Part shown: piece by piece, positions 32,474 through 45,000 of the stretch
Numbering within the stretch: position 1 is the first letter of the stretch
How the letters are laid out: each line of letters starts with the position of its first letter
NCBI GenBank assembly: GCA_028641055.1
Contig: CM054062.1
Location: 135,946,682-136,010,681 of the forward strand
Length of the DNA stretch: 64,000 nucleotides
Reading direction: 5' to 3'
From: Alopecurus myosuroides
Lineage: Eukaryota > Streptophyta > Magnoliopsida > Poales > Poaceae
Notes under the pieces: model-generated
What the model was told of the DNA's origin: nothing
What the model saw: only the letters and a program-made list of their open reading frames with translations
Database searches by the model: none
Position numbers and translations under genes: made by a program

Positions 32474-35400
32474 ATGAGAGGATTAATTTGGAATAGTAAT
32501 GGGTTTGGTGATCATGCCAAACATCAGGCGGTGAATGAGTTCGTTAGAGAGCATGATTTAGACTTTATTGCGTTACTCGAAACAGGTAGATCTACTTTTG
32601 CCACTCATTTTTTGCAATTCCTTGCGGGCGGGAGAAGTTTTACTTGGTTTTGTCTTCCGCCGCATGGTCGTTCCGGGGGAATGCTAATTGGTTTTAACGA
32701 TGCAAATCTCATGGCACAAACCGTTGTGTCCGGAGATTTCTGCGCTAAGTTTCATGTTAAAACTAAAGAAGATGGTTTCTTATGGGCCTTTGTGGTGGTT
32801 TACGGGGCAGCACAGGACTCAAAGAAACCAGAGTTTCTGGCGGAATTGGTTCGTATTTGCGAAAACGAACCATTACCGACCTTAGTTGGAGGAGATTTTA
32901 ATATTATTAGACGGCAAGAAGAAAAGAGTAACGATAATTTTAATGCAAGATGGCCTTTTATTTTCAATGCGATAATAGAAAGCTTAGATTTGAAGGAGCT
33001 GCGTTTATCTGGAAGACAATTTACTTGGGCTAGTTGGGGGGACAATCCGACTTTTGAGAAGTTAGATCGCTTTCTTGCAAGTGTTGAATGGGAACAGAAG
33101 TATCCCCTGGTATCTGTGCATGCTCTCACCCGAACGGGGTCAGATCATACACCGCTAATTTTTGATTCTGGGGCTTAGGCACATGTTGGAAACAAAAGTC
33201 TTTTTTCTTTTGAACTCTCTTGGATGCGTCAGGAGGGTTTCTTCGATATGGTTCGACGAGAATGGATATCGATCCATTTTGGTGATAGCCCAGTCGAGAG
33301 ATGGCAAAATAAGATTAGACATTTGCAACAATATTTACGGGGGTGGGCAAAAAATCTGAGTGGTGAGTACAAAAAACAAAAAGAGAAGTTAACTCTTCTG
33401 ATAGATCAACTTGATATCAAAGCTGAGTCTATTCCACTTTCTGCGGCCGAACGGGCTGCAAAAAAGGAAGCAGATGAATGCTTAGCTAATTTAAAACGAG
33501 ATGAAGAATCTAAGTGGGCACAAAGAGCGAAAGTTAAGTATATCCAAGAGGGTGGGAGCAACACCAGGTATTTCCATCTTATTGCTAATGGGAAGCATAG
33601 AAAAAAGAAAAATTTTCAGCTAGAACAGGACGAGGGTACGATTGTAGGAGAGGCAAACTTGCGGGTTTTCATTTCTGAATATTATAAGAAATTGTTCGGA
33701 GCACCGGCACCGAGCTACGTCTCGTTGATTGAGGATATGACTGATGACATGCCACAAATTTCTCCAGATGAGAATAGCATTCTTACGTCTCCTTTTACCG
33801 AAAAGGAAGTATTCGAAGCTATTTCCCAGATGGAGAAAAATAAAGCTCCAGGACCAGACGGGTTTCCTGCTGAGTTTTATCAAAAATTTTGGTATGTCAT
33901 AAAAGAGGACTTGATGTCTATGTTCCGCCAGCTTCATGAGGGCGATCTACCTCTGTTCAAGCTAAATTTTGGGGTCATTACGTTGCTTCCAAAAAAAGAG
34001 GATGCCAGTCGTATCGAACAGTATCGGCCAATTTGTCTATTAAATGTTAGTTTCAAAGTGTTCACCAAAGTGGGAACTAATCGGGTAACTTCTATTGCGA
34101 GTAGAGTGATCCGACCAACTCAATCTGCGTTCTTACCAGGCAGAAATATTTTAGAGGGAGTGGTGGTTTTACACGAAACGATTCATGAGTTGCAACGGAA
34201 AAAGATGGCCGGGGTTCTGTTTAAAATTGATTTCGAAAAGGCCTATGATAAGGTGAATTGGTCGTTCCTTCAGCAAGTGTTAAGGATGAAAGGGTTTTCA
34301 CCAGTCTGGTGTGATTGGGTGGCTCGTTTTGTTCAAGGAGGAAGTGTGGGTATTAAGGTGAATGATGACATCGGTCACATTATTTCCAAACTCTAAAAGG
34401 TCTGAGGCAAGGGGACCCTCTCTCTCCCATCCTTTTCAACCTTGTTGTCGACATGTTGGCCATCCTAATTGATCGAGCAAAGGAGGATGGCCAAGTTGGA
34501 GGGTTGATACCTCACCTTGTCGAAGGAGGGGTTTCAATCCTCCAGTATGCGGATGATACGATTCTTTTCATGGAACACGATTTACAAAAGGCCTTGAATA
34601 TGAAACTAATACTAGCGTTGTTTGAGCAATTATCGGGTCTTAAGATTAATTTTCATAAGAGCGAGATTATTTGTTTTGGTGAGGCAAAGAATGCACAAGA
34701 TGAATATTGTGAAATTTTTGGTTGTGAGGTAGGCTGTTTACCGTTTAAATATCTTGGTATCCCAATTCACTATAGAAAGCTTTTAAATAAGGAGTGGAAA
34801 CCGGTGGAGGATAGGTTCGAGAAAAAGCTAAGTTCATGGGCTGGGAAACTTTTATCATATGGGGACCGCCTCATATTAATTAATTCCGTCTTGACGAGCT
34901 TACCTATGTTTCTTCTCTCTTTTTTTGAAATACCGATTGGGGTTAGGAAGCGATTAGATTTTTATCGCTCTAGATTCTTCTGGCAAAGTGATACCAAGAA
35001 ACGAAAATACCGTCTTACGAAATGGAATATTGTATGTCGACCAAAAGATCAGGGTGGCCTAGGTATTGAGGTCTTAGAAATAAAAAATATGTGTTTGTTG
35101 AGCAAATGGCTGTTTAAGATGATGCATGAGGAGGGAGTATGGCAGGAGTTATTGACTAACAAATATCTGGGGGATAAAACGTTGTCCCAAGTAGTAGCAA
35201 AACCGTTAGACTCTCCGTTCTGGAAAGGAATCATGAAGGTGAAGCACGAGTTCTTCGCACGGGGAAAGTTTGCTCTTGGGAATGGACAAAATGTTAGGTT
35301 TTGGGAGGACACATGGTTAGGTGATGAACCGTTATCACAATCATACCCATCTCTTTTCAATTTAGTGGTACACAAAAATGTCACGGTGGCAGAGGTGTTG

Positions 35401-36147
35401 TCACACAATCCCCTGGATATGCGATTCAGGAGGACTATTTTCGGTGACAGAAGAGGTTTATGGTTACACTTGGTCGAGAGATTAATGGGTGTCCATCTCA
35501 ATAACGAAATGGATGTGTTCCAATGGAAATTAACTATGGATGGATCCTTCTCCGTAAAATCATATTATGCAGACTTGCTTCATGGTTCTACAAGATTTTT
35601 GCGAAAATACTTGTGGAAATTAAAGGTTCCTTTGAAAATTAAGATTTTCCTTTGGTTTCTGAACAGAAAGGTGGTTTTAACCAAAGATAATTTGTTAAAA
35701 AGAAGTTGGGTAGGATGTAAAAAGTGTGTTTTCTGTGATACGGATGAGTCGGTAGAGCATTTGTTTATCTCCTGTCCTTTTGCTCATGATATTTGGCGTC
35801 TAATTCACTTCACTTTCAACATTTATCCACCTACTAATATTGCGCATATGTTTGGTAGCTGGCTAAATGGCATTGATAAAAAAACTAAGGCACGCATTCG
35901 TGTCGGAGTGGCTGCGTTCCTCTGGGAAATTTGGAACAGCCGTAATGATGTGATTTTTAACAAACGAAACAATGTTCACTTTTTGCAGGTTGTAAACAAG
36001 GCGGTATATTCCTTACAGACATGGTCCTTCCTTCTTCCTGTAGACCAGCGAGGACTTATGGATTCAGGCTGTACCCGGCTGCTGGCGGTCGTACGGGCTA
36101 TCTACAGCCGGGGTGGGTGGCTTAATGCAAGACGGATAGATGCATAA
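32474..36147 (+). pseudogene. LINE ORF2: endonuclease, reverse transcriptase, zf-RVT (one stop, one frameshift)
   Basis: ATG 32474 begins MRGLIWNSNGFG, the usual ORF2 start. The endonuclease has LLETGR, VGGDFNIIRR and GSDHTPLIFD. A TAG at 33176-33178 interrupts the frame right after it. The RT follows: [44 protein letters not shown], then a frameshift near 34385-34400, just before GLRQGDPLSPILFN. The catalytic box LQYADDTILF is intact at about 34543. PFKYLGIPIHYRKL, the WKLKVPLKIKIFLWFLN segment and zf-RVT (CKKCVFCDTDESVEHLF) complete it. The protein would nick DNA and copy LINE RNA at the nick. The two lesions make this copy non-autonomous. Confidence 0.92.
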
Positions 36148-36410
36148 TATACTTTTAGTTATTTTTGAGTGACTGATTTTTGTGGCCACCTTGAGTGATC
36201 CGTAAACTGTAAGCTGAATTTGGCTCTGGATATTTTTTACTCTTTTAATAAAGTCCGGCTGTGTGCATCATTTTGATGCAGAGGCCGGGGCAGAGGCTCC
36301 CATTTCTAAAAAAAAATTAATTCGGAGGCGGAGGGAGTACACAATCACATACAATTGGCTCAAACTGCTATGTCACTCACCGCTAGCATGGCTAACCTCC
36401 GTGCAGTGAA

Positions 36411-37091
36411 CTAGTGATTATTCGCATCTTCCAAATCCAGCTCAAATAGATCAGAGCTAGTGTCACTGTCCGAACCGTAATCATCGCCATCTTCCACTCC
36501 TTGGACAGCCCGATGATCCTCCGATGCCGCATCAACAATCGACTGACGGACATGGTGCTCCTCTTCCACAGCATGCCCGCGGCATCTCACCACCCACCTC
36601 TCCTCGCCGACACTGGCGTCCCTCACAACACGAACGCCCTGCAGCCTCCTGTCTCCCACTACCTCGCCCAAATCACGGCCACAAACAGCAGCAGCTGTGA
36701 CAATATCACTGCTCGCACGCGAGGACGACGAGGAGAGCTGTGGCGGCTCTTCGTGGCTTCCAGATGTTGTAGTGGTTGTGCTGCTTGACGCCGGCTGATT
36801 CATACGGAAGCTCGCCGTCAGCTGATTCGCACGAAAGCTCGCTGCCGGGGACAGGAGGGAGCCGAAGAAGGTGGCGATGTTGCCCTTAGACTTTGCTCCA
36901 GGTCCCAGGTTATGGATGCTGCGGTAGCTTTCCTCCATGTCATGCGTAACTTTCACCTGGATCATCACGTCTTCAGGCTCCCTTACGGTGGCAGAGACGG
37001 CGGCAAGGTCGGCGAGGCCGTCGAAGTAGCGCGTCGCTCCGAACACGTCAAGTTCGCCACCGGAGCTGCCATACCGAGGGCGGCGCTGCAT
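36411..37091 (-). CDS. Candidate single-exon gene resembling phytochrome kinase substrate (PKS) proteins
   Basis: The 226-residue frame is uninterrupted. Residues 13-25 read ELDVFGATRYFDG, similar to the E-[IL]-x-VF-x-A-x-[KR]-YF motif I recall from plant PKS proteins. The acidic C-terminus (about 204-226) ends DSDTSSDLFELDLEDANNH, similar to the SDASSDLFEIE motif of the same proteins. The middle is low-complexity (serine, threonine, glutamine). PKS proteins act at the plasma membrane in phototropin and phytochrome signalling. The start at 37091 is chosen over an upstream ATG at 37154, because a TATA box on this strand (37162-37156) lies only two bases before 37154 but 65 before 37091. It lies in the only low-copy island of the window. 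The family assignment is from motif memory; BIG GRAIN-like proteins share the acidic end. Confidence 0.5.
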   Translation of the reverse strand: MQRRPRYGSSGGELDVFGATRYFDGLADLAAVSATVREPEDVMIQVKVTHDMEESYRSIHNLGPGAKSKGNIATFFGSLLSPAASFRANQLTASFRMNQPASSSTTTTTSGSHEEPPQLSSSSSRASSDIVTAAAVCGRDLGEVVGDRRLQGVRVVRDASVGEERWVVRCRGHAVEEEHHVRQSIVDAASEDHRAVQGVEDGDDYGSDSDTSSDLFELDLEDANNH

Positions 37092-37155
37092 TGTGAATGT
37101 TTGAGATGGTCGGAAAAAGTAGTGATTGTGTGCGCATGCGTGAGAGGTTTGCACC

Positions 37156-37162
37156 GTTTATA
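37156..37162 (-). promoter_or_regulatory. TATA box of the PKS-like gene
   Basis: The minus strand reads CCTTATAAACGG. A start of transcription about 30 bases downstream would give a leader of about 35 bases before the ATG at 37091. Confidence 0.5.
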
Positions 37163-37543
37163 AGGAGGTTGTGGAGGAAGGAGGGGAGATGTATGTTGGT
37201 GGGTTGGATTTCATGGCTAAGAGGGAACGAATTGATGTAGCAGACAAGGCAGCACGCTGGTGCATCCATTGTCATGTAGCAAGAAAGCAATGTGTTTTAA
37301 TGCATGAAAGTGGGACGGAAATCTCATCCTTGTTCTCCGGCGAATGATTGTTGGAGCGGTCGATTGTCCATGTCTACTCCACTCCACCTCCATGTGAATC
37401 TTGCTTGGTTGCTCATAAAGACAGAAATTGAACTACAATGACCAGAAGAATGTTACAATCCAAAAAATATTCAGACAAACCTCGGTTGTATGTACGATGA
37501 TTGCACATATAATCTATCAACTTCTGAAAATGTCAGCCATATA
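37163..37543. other. Upstream region of the PKS-like gene, nothing recognised
   Basis: No coding frame, RNA gene or repeat is recognised here. It is the 5' flank of the minus-strand gene and ends at the Stowaway MITE. Confidence 0.5.
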
Positions 37544-37665
37544 GTTCCTCCGTCTCATATTAATTGTCTCAAAGTTAGACAAAAATGGATGTATCTAGAC
37601 ATATTTAGTGCTAGATACATCCAATTTTGTCCAAGTTTAAGACAATTAATTTGAGACAGAGGGAG
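37544..37665 (+). mobile_element. Stowaway (Mariner-type) MITE
   Basis: The inverted ends are GTTCCTCCGTCTCATATTAA and the complement ending ...CAGAGGGAG. TA flanks both sides (37542-37543, 37666-37667). The inner part gatgtatctagacat is shared with the MITE at 28123. It lies about 380 bp upstream of the PKS-like gene's TATA box. Strand is arbitrary. Confidence 0.9.
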
Positions 37666-37667
37666 TA

Positions 37668-38073
37668 TATGTTTTTGTAGGAAACGTAGATTTTACGAGT
37701 ATATTGCGCAGTTAACAGACCTCTGATTGGACCTCATTCTCAAACTCTGTTTGAGTGAATAATTCGGAACAAGTTAACAAATGCTGTCGAGACGCATATA
37801 CAGCCGCCCAAACTGTCACAAACTATTGAGTACCGACCACCATTCTAGTTTGGGGCGAGCTCAAATTTGTTACCGACACTGTATTGTGGGCTGAGCTGAG
37901 ATTAGCACCACAAGCTCGGGCGACTAGCAGTTGGTTCAGGAGATGAACACGTATATCATCTCCTGTGCTTGCATTTACTTGGATGCCAAATACAGCCGAC
38001 AGATGCTATGATTGATTCTTTCCACGCTCTTTCAGTTTCAGCAACACTGCGGTAACAGTACCAGATGCGAGAC
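37668..38073. other. Low-copy non-coding stretch, nothing recognised
   Basis: No open frame with a known domain is seen. It was originally continuous with 45836 onward before the minus-strand LINE inserted. Confidence 0.5.
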
Positions 38074-38243
38074 GCGAGTCTTGACCTTTTTTTTTTTATA
38101 AAGGCCTTTATTACTCAAAAAGTTCAAGCATTACACCCGGCCTCTGCATCGTGAGATGCACACAGCCGAAAACTGAAACTGAAAATAAACATAGCGACAA
38201 TGCTACAGAACATCCGCTGTAATCTGTCGATGCTATGGAGCCT

Positions 38244-41200
38244 CTATCCGTAGATCAAGCGACCATCCATGTGGGGTAAAAATATTCCTCGCCACCTGCT
38301 CCAGTCGTGCACATGTCTCCGTAAAAAGGCCTCATAACTCCCCTCGCTGTAATGTGGACCACGAACGGAGAATACCTGTGCTCCTGAATAGAACCTGCAC
38401 ACGAGAAAAAAATTTATCATTGAAAATCTTGTCATTTCTACATAGCCAGAGCGACCAAATAACGACAAGCGCTCCTACCCTAATAATAGTTTTAAATCGT
38501 TTATCAACCACATTTAACCAATTGCCGAATATATTCGCAACGGAAGTAGAGGGATATAGATTCAAAGCCATTTGGATAGCGGACCATATAGAACGCGCAA
38601 ATGTGCAATCAAAGAATAAGTGTTTAATTGTCTCATCTTGAGAACAAGAAACACACTTAGAGCTCCCATGCCAATTACGTTTGACAAGATTATCCTTTGT
38701 GAGTATGACCCCCTTACGAAGGTACCACGCGAAAATCTTAATCTTCAGCGGCACTTTCATACGCCATACATTTTTGAAGATATCGACTGGCATATCCGAT
38801 TGGATCAGAGACTTGTACATGGAATCCACCGAGAACATTACCATTCGTAGTGATCTTTCAACGAAATTCATCAGCGCCTGGTGTAAGAGTAACCCTCGTT
38901 AATCTATCAACCAGGTTTTACCAAGAAGCAAGTCGAGACCCGAGTAAATCTCGTCGGAACGTAACATTAGGAGGTGATGTTTGCATGACTGTAGCCAGCG
39001 TATCATCCTTATGTCGCGCTATCGTGTACAAGGCCGGATACTGTTCTCTGAGTGTGGTATTACCTAACCACTTATCCTCCCAGAACCGTATCTGTGATCC
39101 ATCCTTAATCTTAAATACCCCATAGAGAAAAAACTTATTTTTATTCGCCATGAGTCCAGCCTAAAAGTGTGAATCACCTGGTTTTCACATAACCTGTGAT
39201 ATTGCTTTCGAACCTATGTATTTACGTTTCAGGATGGTCTGCCATACGCCATCTTCGGTAAGTAGTTTAAAAATCCGTTTACCAAGTAGGGCTGAATTCT
39301 TGACTTGCAGGTCATGAATACCAAGCCCTCCCCGATCTCGTGGACGACAAACTACATCCCATCTGGCCAATCGATATTTCTTTTTCTCGTTGTCACCCTG
39401 CCAAAAGAATCTTGATCGGAAGTAATCCAATTTTTTTAAGACTCCTTTAGGTAACTGGAAGAATGATATCATATACAGTACCATATTAGTAAGGACTGAA
39501 TTAATGAGTACCAGTCGTCCACCCAGTGACAACAATTTTCCTTTCCAACTAGCTAGACGTTTCTGCAAACGCTCTTCGACTTGGGCCCATTCTGCATTAG
39601 TCAATCTCCTGTAATGTATTGGTATTCCCAAATACTTAATAGGAAACTGATCTTGCTCGCAACCAAATAGCTCGGTATACTGTGCAACTGCATCTTGTGC
39701 CTCGCCAAAGCAGAACAACTCACTTTTATGAAAATTGATTTTTAATCCGGATAATCGCTCGAATGCTGAAAGAATTAATTTCAGATTCGCCGCTTTCTCC
39801 AAATCGTGTTCCATAAAGAGAATTGTATCATCTGCATATTGAAGGATAGACAATCCCCCATCGACTAGATGTGGAATTACTCTCTCAATTAGGCCATTTT
39901 CCTTGGCTCGATCGATCATGATTGCTAACATATCTGCCACAATATTAAACAATACGGGCGATAGCGGATCACCTTGTCTCAAGCCTTTCTTAGTTTGGAA
40001 GTATCAGCCAACATCATCATTGACTTTGATAGCCACGCTACCTCCAACTACGAAGCTGCGAACTAGAGTACACCACTCCTCTGAAAATCCTTTTATTCTC
40101 AGAGTCTGTTGTAGAAACTCCCAATTCACTTTATCATAGGCCTTTTCAAAGTCTATTTTAAGAATTACCCCATTAAGCTTTTTCGTGTGCAACTCATGTA
40201 CGGTTTCGTGTAAGGTCACGACCCCATCTAGGATATTCCTACCCTGCATAAAAGCAGTCTGTGTAGGTTTTACCACATGATCTGCCACTGAATTTAGCCT
40301 AATAGTTGCAACCTTTGTAAAGATTTTGAAACTAACGTTAAGAAGGCAGATTGGTCGATACTGTTGTATCCTTTCTGCATTCAAAACCTTAGGTAACAAA
40401 ACGATTTCCCCAAAATTAAGGCGATACAACTCCAGATGTCTACTCTGTAAGCAATCAAACATCTCGATGAGATCATGTTTAATGATTTCCCAGAAATGCT
40501 GATAGAACTCCGCCGGACAACCATCTGGACCAGGTGCCTTATTATGTTCCATCTGGAATATAGCCTTCTTTATCTCATCTTCAGAGAAGGGAGCATTAAG
40601 AAAAGCGTTTTCTTCCATTGAAACTTGGGGAATATCATCTGTGCGGCTCTCATCCATGGTAATACTACCTACTTCAGGAGCCCCAAACAGATCTTTATAG
40701 AACTTTGTTATATAGGCCTTGAGAAACTCTTGTCCCTCAATGATACCTTCATCCTGATGGAGACATTGAATCCGTTTTTTTCTATGTCTGCCATTGGCAA
40801 CATTATGAAAATACCGAGTATTCGAGTCTCCTTCGAGAATGAATTGAGCTTTCGATCTCTGATACCATTTGAGTTCCTCTTCCCGCAACATTTGTGCTAC
40901 TTTTGCATTGGATTGGCTTTTTAGTTCAATCTCTTGCGTAGATAGCAACCTAGTTTCAGCGAGACGATCTAACTCATCGATAATGCAACAGAGACGTTGT
41001 TTCTCCTTCTTTAACATCCCGGTCGTATGTCTCGCCCAACCACGGAGATGTTTACGCACATTGCGCATTTTATTATTCCATCTCTGTATCGGGTTATCAC
41101 CTAAGACCGGTTTGTACCAGACTTTCTTTACTAGTTCATCAAAACCGTCTCTCAAAAACCAACCTAGTTCAAACTTGAACTGTGTCTGGCCTTTTGGTTT

Positions 41201-41911
41201 TGATGTGCCAGTTGAAAGTAGAAGGGGAGCATGGTCCGACAGAGCCTCAATGCGTTCTAGAGCGCGTACCGTGACCAAAGGGAAATGATCTTCCCAATCG
41301 GTACTCATTAATACGCGGTCTAGTTTCTCGTATGTCGGCTCCGGCAGACTATTTGCCCAGGTGAACTGTCGTCCGGTCATGTACACCTCTCTCAAATCCA
41401 AGCTATCAATGACAGCGTTAAATAAGAAAGGCCAATGACCATCAAACCGCCCCCGACTTTTCTCGTGTGGGAACCTCAGCAAATTAAAATCTCCTCCAAT
41501 TAAAATTGGATATGGGTTATTATTTGCCAAGTTAACCAGCTCACGTAGAAAAGCCTCCTTAAACTCCTCCTGGGCAGCACCATACACAGCGACTAAACTC
41601 CATATGAAGTTGTCAGCACGGTTACGGAGGTGTAATTTAATATGAAAATCACCATCCGACCTTGCTAACACATCAAAGGAGTCAGTTTAAACGCCTAGTA
41701 GAATGCCACCCGATCTACCACGTGGAGGGATAGAGTGCCAAGTGAAGTCTAAACCCCCCGAGAGGCGGTTCAGAACACTCGCTTGGAAATCTCTCCTTCC
41801 GGATTCGGAGATCGCCACAAACTCCAAATTGTGATCCTTGACGTATTGTGCAATATTCAAATGTTTAGCCAAGTCACCAAGACCTCTGCTATTACTGAAT
41901 AAGCCATTCAT
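38244..41911 (-). pseudogene. LINE ORF2 (endonuclease, RT, zf-RVT), several stops and frameshifts
   Basis: The start is ATG 41911, MNGLFSNSRGLGD. The endonuclease has ISESGRRDF, LIGGDFNLLR and LSDHAPLLLS. The RT has NKAPGPDGCPAEFY, IEQ-like QQYRPICLLNVSFKI, LKIDFEKAYDKVNW, RQGDPLSPVLFN and intact ILQYADDTILF, then PIKYLGIPIHYRRL. zf-RVT reads CVSCSQDETIKHLFFDC. In-frame stops occur at 41687-41689, 40004-40006, 39185-39187 and about 39161; at least three replace expected tryptophan codons. Frameshifts lie near 38890 and 38340. It would act as endonuclease and RT in target-primed integration, but this copy is dead. Confidence 0.92.
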
Positions 41912-42057
41912 CGGGAAACAATTGGGTTTTTAGGCGGTCTCTCGGAATATCGCGGTGAGTGTTTCCGTTTTTGTTTGGCGGTTTTGGATTTCCCGCCGGA
42001 AGCATATAGATCAAATAAAGATCCAAGCCCGTCCTCATCCAATCCCACCTCAGTCAC

Positions 42058-45000
42058 CTACCCCACTAGATGTGATAAAAGCTGTCCATCCGAAGAGGCA
42101 TACGCTGAATCATCATCCATGTGAGGTATGTCCACCATGGGAGAAGCACTCGGATTGACCGATAAACGATCAAATTCCATATGCTTCAATACATTAGTGG
42201 ACAACGTGATCTCTTTATCATTCTTCCCTGAAACACCAACTACGCCTAGGCTAGAGGATAATTTGGTATTTGGAAAAGAAAGAAATGACTTTGTAGAGGA
42301 TCTCGTACCTTTTGGCGAAGTTGAAAACATCGCCGCCTTCCGTCTCATGGCCTTGGACATCGCGTCCTCATCCGTCGATGAAGCCCCGTCCGCGGCAACG
42401 AGATGGCGAGCACTGCGTCTCAGCCCACCATTAGGCTGCCCAGGAACCACGGAGGAGGGCGCCACGGCGGAGGGAGGTAATGGCGAATAAGATACCCCCC
42501 CGACCACCATGTCCTTCCCTGCCCTGGCAGGAACCGTCGCAACCGTGCCGCTACCCGCTAGTGATGGCGGGGTAGTCACCCGCGCTGAAACCGTCAATCC
42601 ACCTCGCACCGGTGGGGGAGTGTGCATGCACGGTCCGTCGATGGCGTGCGCGGCAGCGTCCTGAATAATGCATCGCCTGGCCTGCGCGGCACTGCCAGCA
42701 TCTCCCGCCACTGGCCGTACAGGCGAAAGCCCGGTTCGCCCCAGCAGGCCACCTCTGCCAGCCGTCGCGCAGGCGAGCGTCACCTGCTCCCCGCTGCGCT
42801 CCGCGGCAGCAGGACTGCTAGGTGGGCTGGGCCCCGCCCGCTGCTTACTGCAGCCAGCAGGTGCAGTCTGGGCGGCGAGCAACGGCGCTCCGCCCGGCCC
42901 ACCAGCCACGGCCTGAGGTGTAGGCCCATGGAGCCCCAGCCGGTCACCGGCGCTATCCGCCGCGCGAGCGGGAGCCGCCTGCTCCCCACTCTGCTGCGCG
43001 GTCACTGGGCCGTCGCCAGGTGAGCGGGCCTCCGCCCGCTGTGTGCTGCCGCCTGTCACTGCCGCCAGGGCGATGGGTAGCGGTGCTCCACCCGGCCCAG
43101 CAGCCGGCGCACAAGAGCTGCTGTCCCCGGGCAGCACGTCGCTGGTCCGTCCCGCCTGGGCGGCGAATAGCCGGATGCCGCCTGCACCCTGCATCCCACT
43201 CGACGATGCAGCAGACGACTGCGACTCTCCCGACGATGGCTTGGCGAGAAAACCACCTGAGGATAGCAATGAACGCACAATCTCCTTTCCCCTAGGTGTG
43301 ACCGGAGACATGTTGATTGGCGTTACTGCATAGTTCTTCAACAGCTCCAGCGTCTCGGTATGAGCCGCACCGCTACCATCCGCAGGGGGCTGATCAATAG
43401 CCATGCCCGTATCACCTCCCACCTCTTCCTCTAAGCCAACATCCGTGCCGAGTAAATCCGAATCTCGGACACCCCTGGTAGAGGACTCAGAAGGCGTCTT
43501 CAAGTCCCACACGTAAGGTACGAAGTCTGATTCTGGCACATAATCTTCGGGCTCCGTTCGGAAAGTGAAACCATACCCTTTAAGCCGTAACACACCATCT
43601 GTGTTTGTGTAAGGACCCACCTCATCCTCCTTGTTAAACACCTCGTCATCTGACAGCGCCATCCGCAACCGAACAATACCTCTGCGACGTAGAGCCAAAA
43701 GGTCCACATCCAAGGTAACACCGATGAGGGAACCAACTGCCCACAGACCGAGGAAGTGTCGCAATGGATTTGGTACTCCTTCCACATGCACCCACGTCTG
43801 GTAGAACTCTAGCTTAGGCTCAATATCTTCTGGCTTCCACTTGCTGAACAGTAGCCTAGTAGACTGAGACGGGACCCCAAAATCCATCCCATCGAACCTC
43901 TCCAACTCTGCCACCGACGAGAACACCAGCTTGAAACGGTTATCTCCACTAGGCATCGCTTCCCACTTCCACCGTGGTGTAGAACACATGCGGGCAACCG
44001 TCATCTCGACCTGTCTTGCCGTAGCAGGAGTGCCAACCACCGTGACCAGCGCAACCGGACCACCAGACGCAACCTCATCCTGAAACAGATCATCCGGGAA
44101 CTGGGAAAACATAGTATGAAAACTACCAATCCCTCCAATGGAAACTGCCGGCTTTGGTAGTCTGAGAGTGGGGCACTTCTTCATAGTGTGCTTCTTGCTA
44201 TCACACACGTAACAATAGTGATCCACCGGACAATCCCTTGTTGCGTGTGTATCGACCTCGCACTTCCAGCAACGGGTCTTCCTCACCACCGTAGCTGCGG
44301 CAACGTCAACCCCCACGGGGCCAGCGGCGGCTAGCACCTGCTGTTCAACCACGGGAGTTGGAAATGCTACAGCTGTCTCGAGAGTCCCAGGAGCCACTGC
44401 GACCGGTGCCAATTTCTTTTTCTTGTTCTTACGCCTCACCGCCCCTCCTGCTGCCACTGTGCCGACCGCGAACCCTCCGGCCGGCGTTGCCACACCCGCA
44501 TGAGCCGGAGCAACCGCGAGCGGCGCAGCGCCCACCATTGGCGCTTGAGCCGCCACCGAAATCCCCGCCTGCGCCGCGCTAGGCCCCGCCACCGCCGCAG
44601 CTGCGTGAGCCAGCCCCGGAAGAGGAAGCGCCGGCCTAGGGTTAGCCGCCACCTGCGGCATTGGGGCGAAAGCCGGCGGCCCGGCCATCGGTCTGGCCAC
44701 GCCCGCCGCCTGACCGCGCCCAGCACCAACCCCCGCCGGCGTGCCGCGCCCAACGCCGCGTCCACGACCGCCCGCCACCGGCCCAGGTGGCCGAAGACCG
44801 GCCGGTCCGCCGGCACGCTGAGGAGCCGCCATCTCCGCGGGCGACAGAAGCACCTGAAGAAACGAACGCCGGCGCGTAGCAGACTTGGAGGAGTTGTTCG
44901 CGCGCAGAGGACGTAGAGTTGTCGAGGTCGTTGTTGTAGTAGGGAGCGGTGTCGGCGCAGCGTTCGTAGCTTTCAGAACCCTAGGCCGATCGGTTTTGGC

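Larger units (their letters stand above)
28864..36316 (+). mobile_element. Near-intact full-length LINE (7453 bp)
   Basis: It is flanked by a 15-bp target duplication TTAATTCGGAGGCGG (28849-28863 and 36317-36331) and ends in nine A residues (36308-36316). It encodes ORF1 (RGG-rich, zinc knuckles) and ORF2 (endonuclease, RT, zf-RVT). ORF2 has only one in-frame stop and one frameshift, so the copy is relatively recent. Its target reads ...cggaggcgg|agggagtac, which looks like the end of a Stowaway element. Confidence 0.95.
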
